35,809 nt of DNA from a virus. The notes beneath the pieces are model-generated. The model made no database searches, was not told the DNA's origin, and was given only the letters and a program-made list of their open reading frames with translations. The position numbers and the translations under genes were made by a program. Below are positions 31,505-35,809 of this stretch, piece by piece; the stretch's first letter is position 1; each line of letters begins with the position of its first letter. The DNA lies in IMG/VR virus record IMGVR_UViG_3300023196_003104, positions 1 through 35,809 of that record; one strand, 5' to 3'.

Positions 31505-31605
31505 ACATATAAGTATATATCAGGGCAATAAATATATTTAATCCATCCAAAATTGTTAAAAGCGTCGATGATTATAATCGGTCTTTCTTGTGTTGGTTGG
31601 GACAT
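31501..31605 (-). pseudogene. Diverged N-terminal fragment of the 5'-3' exonuclease
   Basis: A 34-codon ORF whose first 19 residues (MSQPTQERPIIIIDAFNNF) align with the start of the exonuclease at 30828 (AERPIIIVDGLNNF). The DNA of the two copies differs at about a third of positions, so it is not a recent duplication. After NNF the similarity stops and 15 unrelated residues lead to a TGA that overlaps the HNH start. A TATATT box ends 5 bases before the ATG. Probably a piece of a donor phage exonuclease carried in with the HNH gene; it may still be translated. Confidence 0.75.
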
Positions 31606-31722
31606 GACTTAATATATACCACGTGGTTTAATTGATATACCAACTTGAGAATTGAATTTTTTAACAATACTTAAAGCTAATCATTAATACTATTTAAAAA
31701 TATTCATAGAAAGGTTTTAAAA

Positions 31723-32478
31723 ATGAAGATTACAATAAAACAACTTAAACATCTTATTCGTGAGCAACTTGAAGAAGTAAGACCTGATCTTCAATCACAA
31801 TGGGACGCAGCCGATTGGGAAAGTTGGGATAAAGAACAAGATGCTAGAAGAGCTGACACCAAATATAAAGATGATCAATATGCTGCTGATCAAAAAGACA
31901 CAGCAGAGCGAGCAAAACAAAAACAAGCAGAACAAGATAAAGTAGATTATCAACAAAGATTAGCAAACGAAAAAGCAGAAGCAAAAGCCAAAGCAGCAGC
32001 AGAAGCAAAAGCTAAAGTAGAAGCAAAAGCCAAAGCAGAAGCAGCAGATAAAAATATAGTCAATTTTGAGGGAGTAAAAACGGCGGCCAATATGATTAAA
32101 ATTGTAAAAAATTTGCAAAGTCAAAAGATGGACGGCTCTTCTATAAAAGATGAAATTGACAAACAGATTTTTTCAAAACTTCGTTCTGATAAAGAAAGGT
32201 TTATAGTATATACACAATTACCAGAAGAAATGATCAGGTATATACCTTCCAAATATAAGATTGTGTATAGTGATTATACCGAAGTTTTGAGTCCGGCAGG
32301 AAATAGAACATATGCGCCATCTTCAGGTAAAAAAGGAAAGTATTACATTGAAGGTATTGATCCGGAACCATCAAGACTTGCATCTGTCGGCGCAGGAATC
32401 AAAGGATTTTTTGGTATGAAAGAAGTTCGCCAATTGGTTCGTGAAGAAGTAGCTCGTCAACGTCGAAACAAACGCTGA
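31723..32478 (+). CDS. Coiled-coil protein with amphipathic tags at both ends
   Basis: Predicts 251 residues. It begins MKITIKQLKHLIREQLEEV, matching the N-terminal helix of the 270 gene. Residues about 25-115 are a charged Ala/Lys/Glu/Gln coiled coil with repeats such as AEAKAKAAAEAKAKVEAKAK. Residues about 115-220 form a small mixed domain of unknown fold. The C-terminus (MKEVRQLVREEVARQRRNKR) is another amphipathic basic helix. AAAGG lies 8 bases before the ATG. It is the only plus-strand gene in this half of the window, with its own terminator. It may be an internal head or scaffold protein (inference). Confidence 0.72.
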   Translation: MKITIKQLKHLIREQLEEVRPDLQSQWDAADWESWDKEQDARRADTKYKDDQYAADQKDTAERAKQKQAEQDKVDYQQRLANEKAEAKAKAAAEAKAKVEAKAKAEAADKNIVNFEGVKTAANMIKIVKNLQSQKMDGSSIKDEIDKQIFSKLRSDKERFIVYTQLPEEMIRYIPSKYKIVYSDYTEVLSPAGNRTYAPSSGKKGKYYIEGIDPEPSRLASVGAGIKGFFGMKEVRQLVREEVARQRRNKR

Positions 32479-32504
32479 AAATAATCTTTTAAATCTAAAA
32501 TTGA

Positions 32505-32547
32505 AAACGCCGCCTGAAAGTTAATTCAAAGCGGCGTTTCTTTTTTC
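32505..32547. terminator. Rho-independent terminator, GCCGC family
   Basis: AAACGCCGC (32505-32513) pairs with GCGGCGTTT (32531-32539), with an inner TGAA/TTCA helix, then TTTCTTTTTT on the plus strand. It ends the 31723 gene and may also act on dut. Nearly the same hairpin occurs at 35761. Confidence 0.88.
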
Positions 32548-32560
32548 TATCTCTTATGTT

Positions 32561-33109
32561 TCACTTGCCAGACGAACCGAACCCAGCAGAACCTCTATTG
32601 GTTTCCGTTATCTTATTTGTTTCACTCATAATCACTTCTCCAGCGGTTGATACCTTATATACAACTAACTGTGCTATTCTATCACCAACGCTAAATATAA
32701 CGTCTTCTGAACCCATATTGACAAGGGTAACGCCTATCTCACCACGATAATTTGGATCTACAATTCCACCAACAGGGAATACTCCCTTACTGGCTAAACC
32801 ACTACGTCCCTCTATCTTCATAAAAATACGATTACGATCCATATCCATTATTGGCATATCTGCAAGTTGAATACCAGTTGCCATCTTTTTTACAGTTCCG
32901 GCTGGAATGGTAACATTCTCAGAACAATAAACATCAAAACCAATATCTCCCTCTCTTACTGCATGAGGGATTTTAGCATCTTCGTTCATTCGCTTGAATT
33001 TAATATCAAGCGTTCTGGATACCTTTGGTATTTGAGGATCATACCAATTTTTATCAACGGTTCTATAAGAACTTTGTGCTATAGATTCACTTATATTATT
33101 ATTACTCAT
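32561..33109 (-). CDS. dut: dUTPase (trimeric type)
   Basis: Predicts 182 residues with all five motifs of trimeric dUTPases in order: GDIGFDVY, EGRSGLASKG, GGIVDPNYRGEIGV (with catalytic Asp and the beta-hairpin Tyr), GDRIAQLVV, and NRGSAGFGSSGK. It hydrolyses dUTP to dUMP and pyrophosphate, keeping uracil out of DNA and feeding ThyX. A 35-residue N-terminal extension is polar and has no recognised role. AGGAG lies close before the ATG. It is separated from the recA C-half by a structured 100-base gap. Confidence 0.95.
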   Translation of the reverse strand: MSNNNISESIAQSSYRTVDKNWYDPQIPKVSRTLDIKFKRMNEDAKIPHAVREGDIGFDVYCSENVTIPAGTVKKMATGIQLADMPIMDMDRNRIFMKIEGRSGLASKGVFPVGGIVDPNYRGEIGVTLVNMGSEDVIFSVGDRIAQLVVYKVSTAGEVIMSETNKITETNRGSAGFGSSGK

Positions 33110-33126
33110 ATTTCTCCTATTAAAGA

Positions 33127-33182
33127 AACAAAGGCGACAACCTTGTAACTCTATCTCTAAAGTTTAGATTACCGCCTTTGTT
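33127..33182 (-). terminator. Long structured hairpin between recA C-half and dut
   Basis: AACAAAGGCG (33127-33136) pairs perfectly with CGCCTTTGTT (33173-33182). The 36-base loop contains smaller self-complementary parts, and the minus strand continues into TTTCTTT. It is probably a terminator with an elaborate loop; a regulatory RNA leader for dut is an alternative. Confidence 0.6.
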
Positions 33183-33211
33183 TTGGGTGTTATGTGTTAG
33201 GTGTTTTTTTT

Positions 33212-34108
33212 TCAGGCGCTTAACTCGTCCGCCGTTCTTACGTCGCCATCCGATATCCCCTCATACGTGAGATGATCCTCTGGCTTGTCATTACCGCTAA
33301 GGATGAGTGCAGCATCCATCAAAGCACTAACATACTCTGAGTATTCTGGCTTGTTCAGAACTTTCTGGGCAAACTCATTTTTATAGAACTTAACTTCGGT
33401 TTCTACTTCGCCAGTCTTAAGATCAGTTACAGTAAAACTCTTCCAAGCCCCATCTCCAGTAATGGATGTGGACTTATCTCCTACAACAACTCCATTCTTT
33501 GTATTTTTGCAATGTTCACGAAGAAGATCAAACGTCTCTTCTTCTTCAAAGATGCCACGTCCAAACAAAATACGGAAACCAACCTTACGGAAAGGTTTTG
33601 CTACCTTGTTTTTAATGGTCTTTGCAGTTACGTTGATCCCAATAACGTTATCGTCTTTATCTTTAATAGCAGAACCACCATCAAGACGAATTCTAACAGA
33701 TGAAGAATATGGAATTGCCATACCTCCAGATGTTGTCGTATTATGATTAATTTGACCTTCAGCAAGGTAACAATGTGTATTTGCAACCTGGCAATCAACA
33801 ACTTGGATTGATTGTTTAACCAACTCAGCCCCTGGATGGTCTGCAAGCCTTACGTAATCTTTTCCAAGAAGGACTTTGTGATCAGCGGTGCCATGTAATG
33901 TGTTCAACTGATAATGTTCAGTTGCATTCTTTTTAACTACGTATGCCTCTAAATCTTGCCACACTTCTTTTCCAGTTTCCTGATCATATGATAAGATTTG
34001 ATATCCTTCATCTCTAATATCATACTCTTCTGGAGTATTTAAATCTTCTATTCCCAATCGTTTTGCTAAAGCTCTAAACGATATTTCTTCTTCTATGTAT
34101 TCTTCCAT
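33212..34108 (-). CDS. recA: RecA C-terminal half with N-terminal split-intein C-fragment
   Basis: Predicts 298 residues. Residues 1-123 are an intein C-fragment ending GQINHN. From residue 124 the sequence is the RecA C-terminal core (TTTSGGMAIPYSSSVRIRLD, then KVAKPFRKVGFRILFGRGI), which follows the Walker-B/L2 region of RecA. This part alone lacks Walker A and cannot be active; it must be joined to the product of 34911-35657. GGGAG lies 7 bases before its ATG inside the HNH gene, whose stop overlaps this start by 16 bases. The C-terminus is acidic, as in RecA. Confidence 0.93.
   Translation of the reverse strand: MEEYIEEEISFRALAKRLGIEDLNTPEEYDIRDEGYQILSYDQETGKEVWQDLEAYVVKKNATEHYQLNTLHGTADHKVLLGKDYVRLADHPGAELVKQSIQVVDCQVANTHCYLAEGQINHNTTTSGGMAIPYSSSVRIRLDGGSAIKDKDDNVIGINVTAKTIKNKVAKPFRKVGFRILFGRGIFEEEETFDLLREHCKNTKNGVVVGDKSTSITGDGAWKSFTVTDLKTGEVETEVKFYKNEFAQKVLNKPEYSEYVSALMDAALILSGNDKPEDHLTYEGISDGDVRTADELSA
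33740..34108 (-). mobile_element. Split intein C-fragment (Int-C), 123 aa
   Basis: Carries block B in the form LHGTADHKVLL (TxxH near residue 74-77), block F VVDCQVANTHCYL, and block G GQINHN with penultimate His and terminal Asn; the +1 residue is Thr. Only the first strand of the intein with Cys1 is missing, and this is supplied by the fragment at 34914-34961. The total intein would be 139 residues, a minimal size without endonuclease. Confidence 0.92.
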
Positions 34109-34914
34109 TTTAAGGCTCCCGTTCCATGTGTTGGTTGTTTATGGTGACATATTTTACAGAGCGTTCTACCATTGTCTCTATTCCATAACTCTCTACACTC
34201 TAAAGCGTTTTCTAATGAAGATATACCGTTTTCTAAAAGAATGACTGAAAATGGTTTTATATGATCTGCCTGTATATCTTCTCTATTTTGACATAGGATA
34301 CATGTAAATTTATCACGCTCAAATATATCAAGTCGCCAAGCTTTATATTTGTCATGCTTTCTTATTGATTCTACGAGTTTTGTTTTGCCGCCCTTCCAGT
34401 TTCCATTTTCTTCACCATACTTTGGATTAATTTTACTGTAAGCACTAAGATTTTTTTTAATTTTTTCTAAATGTTCTCCGGATGGAGAGTATCTTGGTTT
34501 GGATACCGGCACAATATCATAACATGGAGCAAGCTTACAAATGATCTTTCTTACTTGACGACATTCCAAAGCCAAATCCTCTGCGATTGTTTTATAAGGT
34601 ACCTGTTCTTTGCTTCGAGAGATAATCGTCTCAAAAACATCCGGCGACAAGTTCTGTGGCAAAAACCTTATCTGTTCGTGTTTACAATATTCTGTCAAAT
34701 AACGAGAATAGACCTTCTTTGACAGTTCCAGAGTAGATAAAATCCATTTTTCCGGAACATATCTCTTTTCCCAATATTCTTGAAGACGTTTCAAAGTTTC
34801 GGCATCAAGGTGCTTAAGTCGTGCTTTGCCAATATTTCTTCGCCTCTCTTCCGAGTAGCTAAAGATTGGTAGCTTGTCTTTCCTATACCGATTTTTACTC
34901 TCTGTTGTCATCAT
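34093..34914 (-). CDS. Free-standing HNH endonuclease inside the split recA
   Basis: Predicts 273 residues. The N-terminal two thirds are basic and helical, with HTH-like segments (for example YKTIAEDLALECRQVRKIIC near 117) for target recognition. The C-terminus is an HNH domain: FTCILCQ, DIQADHIKPF, and NRDNGRTLCKICHHKQ with zinc-type CxxC pairs. The start overlaps the recA-N stop by 4 bases (ATGA) and the end overlaps the recA-C start by 16 bases. Its position exactly between the intein halves fits a homing enzyme that targets intein-less recA genes (inference). Confidence 0.9.
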   Translation of the reverse strand: MMTTESKNRYRKDKLPIFSYSEERRRNIGKARLKHLDAETLKRLQEYWEKRYVPEKWILSTLELSKKVYSRYLTEYCKHEQIRFLPQNLSPDVFETIISRSKEQVPYKTIAEDLALECRQVRKIICKLAPCYDIVPVSKPRYSPSGEHLEKIKKNLSAYSKINPKYGEENGNWKGGKTKLVESIRKHDKYKAWRLDIFERDKFTCILCQNREDIQADHIKPFSVILLENGISSLENALECRELWNRDNGRTLCKICHHKQPTHGTGALKWKNT

Positions 34915-35657
34915 CCTACGATTTTACGACGGATCTTAATGGTTGTGTCAGGAGTCACGCACGGATCTCCGAACATGACTCCTATCTTTTGTCTCTGCTG
35001 TGATACGAGCACTAACAAAACCTTTTGACCGCCAATAACGTTAGCAATCTTTCTCATACCTTTTGAAAGAACACGTGCTTGAAGACCAATTGTGTTTTGG
35101 TCATAGTCTCCCTCTAACTCAGCCTTTGGGGAAGACTGAGAGACGCTATCCCACATAACAGTTACAGGAACGTCTTTTGTCATTGTGCGAGCTTTTAGGA
35201 TAGTGCTTTCTATTACTGAAAGAATTTCTTCTGTGCAAGCAGATTGAACGAATACAAACTTTTTTGCTACATCAACGCCCATATTAGCAAGAGTATCTGG
35301 ATTTGTAGCATTCTCAGTATCAATATAAACAGCAATGCCACCCATTCTTTGAGTAGAACGGGCTATTTGAGCCATTAGCGTTGATTTACCTATGCCTGGT
35401 GGACCTTGTATTTCTACAATACGTCCTTCTGGTAAACCACCACCTCTGCGATTAGCTATAACATAATCAAGCTGACGAGAACCGGTAGAAATCCAACGAT
35501 GAACATATGTTGGTGCATCATCTACACCAAGATTGAAAGCAATCTTATCATTGTGTTCTTTATTGATTGCTTTGATAAGATCTGACGAGAAATCGTCTAT
35601 TACTCCATCTTGAACAGTTGTTGCTGTATCTCCTGATTTTTTTGTTGGTTTTGCCAT
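34911..35657 (-). CDS. recA: RecA N-terminal half ending in split-intein N-fragment
   Basis: Predicts 248 residues from the ATG at 35657, with AAGGA 5 bases upstream; an in-frame TTG at 35675 overlaps that site and is rejected. Residues 1-232 are RecA: Walker A GPPGIGKS at 85-92, YIDTENATNP near 111, Walker B VTVMWDSVSQ, and LVLVSQQRQKIGVMFGDP leading into the L2 region. Residues 233-248 (CVTPDTTIKIRRKIVG) are the intein N-fragment, then TGA. Trans-splicing with the 33212-34108 product would give a RecA of 407 residues that reads GVMFGDP-TTTSGG. RecA/UvsX proteins drive strand exchange and recombination-dependent replication. Confidence 0.94.
   Translation of the reverse strand: MAKPTKKSGDTATTVQDGVIDDFSSDLIKAINKEHNDKIAFNLGVDDAPTYVHRWISTGSRQLDYVIANRRGGGLPEGRIVEIQGPPGIGKSTLMAQIARSTQRMGGIAVYIDTENATNPDTLANMGVDVAKKFVFVQSACTEEILSVIESTILKARTMTKDVPVTVMWDSVSQSSPKAELEGDYDQNTIGLQARVLSKGMRKIANVIGGQKVLLVLVSQQRQKIGVMFGDPCVTPDTTIKIRRKIVG
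34914..34961 (-). mobile_element. Split intein N-fragment (Int-N), only 16 aa
   Basis: CVTPDTTIKIRRKIVG. Cys1 begins the intein, and VTPDT matches the usual block A start. It ends with a stop codon that overlaps the HNH start. Its continuation is EEYIEEEIS at the start of the Int-C ORF. Confidence 0.9.
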
Positions 35658-35677
35658 GTGTTTCCTTCTTTCCAATC

Positions 35678-35706
35678 ATCATATACCAGCCGCCCCTAAA
35701 CGTAAA
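35678..35706 (-). promoter_or_regulatory. Sigma70-like promoter for recA
   Basis: On the minus strand: TTTACG (35701-35706), a 17-base spacer, then TATGAT (35678-35683), with a normal leader of about 15 bases containing AAGGA. Confidence 0.55.
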
Positions 35707-35760
35707 CTGAAATGTGATGAAAAAAGAATATATATATTGGATAAACAATGTTAAAAGTTA

Positions 35761-35800
35761 AACGCCGCCTGGATTTCTCCAAAGCGGCGTTTCTTTTTTT
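35761..35800. terminator. Rho-independent terminator, GCCGC family
   Basis: AACGCCGC (35761-35768) pairs with GCGGCGTT (35784-35791), with an inner TGGA/TCCA helix, then TTCTTTTTTT on the plus strand. No plus-strand gene lies just before it, so it probably serves a minus-strand gene beyond the window edge, using the weaker T-rich tract on that strand. The 35707-35760 stretch is AT-rich and I see no gene in it. Confidence 0.75.
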
Positions 35801-35809
35801 ATTCTCTCA

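Noticed and set aside
30779-31605. A group I intron interrupting the exonuclease gene
   Set aside because: Only about 44 bases separate the exon-like fragment from the HNH start, and the HNH stop lies inside the exonuclease ORF, so there is no room for a ribozyme core. The downstream ORF also has a full N-terminus of its own.
31501-31605. A second very short split-intein N-fragment in the 34-codon exonuclease fragment (CPDIYLYV at its end)
   Set aside because: There is no matching C-fragment with His-Asn before the exonuclease, and the residues before the Cys do not continue the exonuclease sequence.
34911-34961. RecA simply truncated by a frameshift or stop mutation
   Set aside because: The residues after GVMFGDP are a recognisable intein start (CVTPDT), and the downstream ORF carries the matching rest of the intein with intact His-Asn and the continuing RecA sequence. 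A chance truncation would not give this.
1-35809. tRNA genes, CRISPR arrays, integrase or attachment sites
   Set aside because: I looked for cloverleaf-like sequences ending in CCA, for regularly spaced repeats, and for tyrosine or serine recombinase motifs in the ORFs, and saw none. A dedicated tRNA scan was not possible.

Overview
The window looks like part of the genome of a large, strictly lytic tailed phage (Caudoviricetes). It is AT-rich and densely packed, with many 4-base ATGA overlaps, many small ORFs that I cannot name, and a full phage set for DNA replication and dNTP synthesis (RecA-type recombinase, DnaB-type helicase, 5'-3' exonuclease, NrdA/NrdB, ThyX, dUTPase). No tRNA, rRNA, CRISPR array, integrase or clear bacterial housekeeping region was seen. 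The host cannot be named. A lipobox protease and peptidoglycan-active enzymes suggest a walled, probably Gram-negative host (inference).

Layout. 1-5008 (+ strand): a small membrane protein, two putative DNA-binding proteins (one with a sigma-region-4-like helix-turn-helix, one with an AT-hook tail), several unknowns, and a Zn-finger protein with a HARP-like C-terminus. 5062-9796 (-): a patatin-like lipase and three probable virion-associated or unknown proteins, one interrupted by an intein. 9847-13069 (mostly +): DnaQ-like exonuclease, ClpP-like protease, M23 peptidase-like protein, MT-A70 methyltransferase. 13127-17405 (-): metallophosphatase, UV damage endonuclease, a run of small early-type ORFs (one of 47 aa), and an SNase-like nuclease. 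17468-21436 (-): an actin-like ATPase operon with a membrane-anchored protein and a DUF1599-like protein, then ThyX and small unknowns. 21484-24519 (-): an envelope group with a lipoprotein trypsin-like protease, PAP2 phosphatase, HExxH metallopeptidase and amidase endolysin. 24524-35657 (mostly -): NrdA (with intein), NrdB, helicase, exonuclease with an HNH gene wedged at its start, dUTPase, and a RecA gene broken in two by an HNH gene.

The main discovery is the recA locus. RecA is encoded in two separate ORFs. The first ends in a 16-residue intein N-fragment, and the second begins with a 123-residue intein C-fragment ending His-Asn before the RecA sequence TTTSGG. A free-standing HNH endonuclease gene lies between them, overlapping both. 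This is a 'fractured gene' that needs protein trans-splicing. A second HNH gene sits at the 5' end of the exonuclease gene and is preceded by a diverged copy of the exonuclease N-terminus. Two further cis-inteins (in NrdA and in a structural-type protein) make this an unusually intein- and endonuclease-rich stretch.

Two other patterns cut across genes. First, at least six genes have a sigma70-like promoter with an exact 17-base spacer whose -10 box ends only 6-8 bases before the ATG, with no ribosome-binding site, which predicts leaderless mRNAs. Second, several unrelated proteins carry short amphipathic (L/I)-x-E helices, mostly at their N-termini, reminiscent of T4 capsid-targeting sequences.
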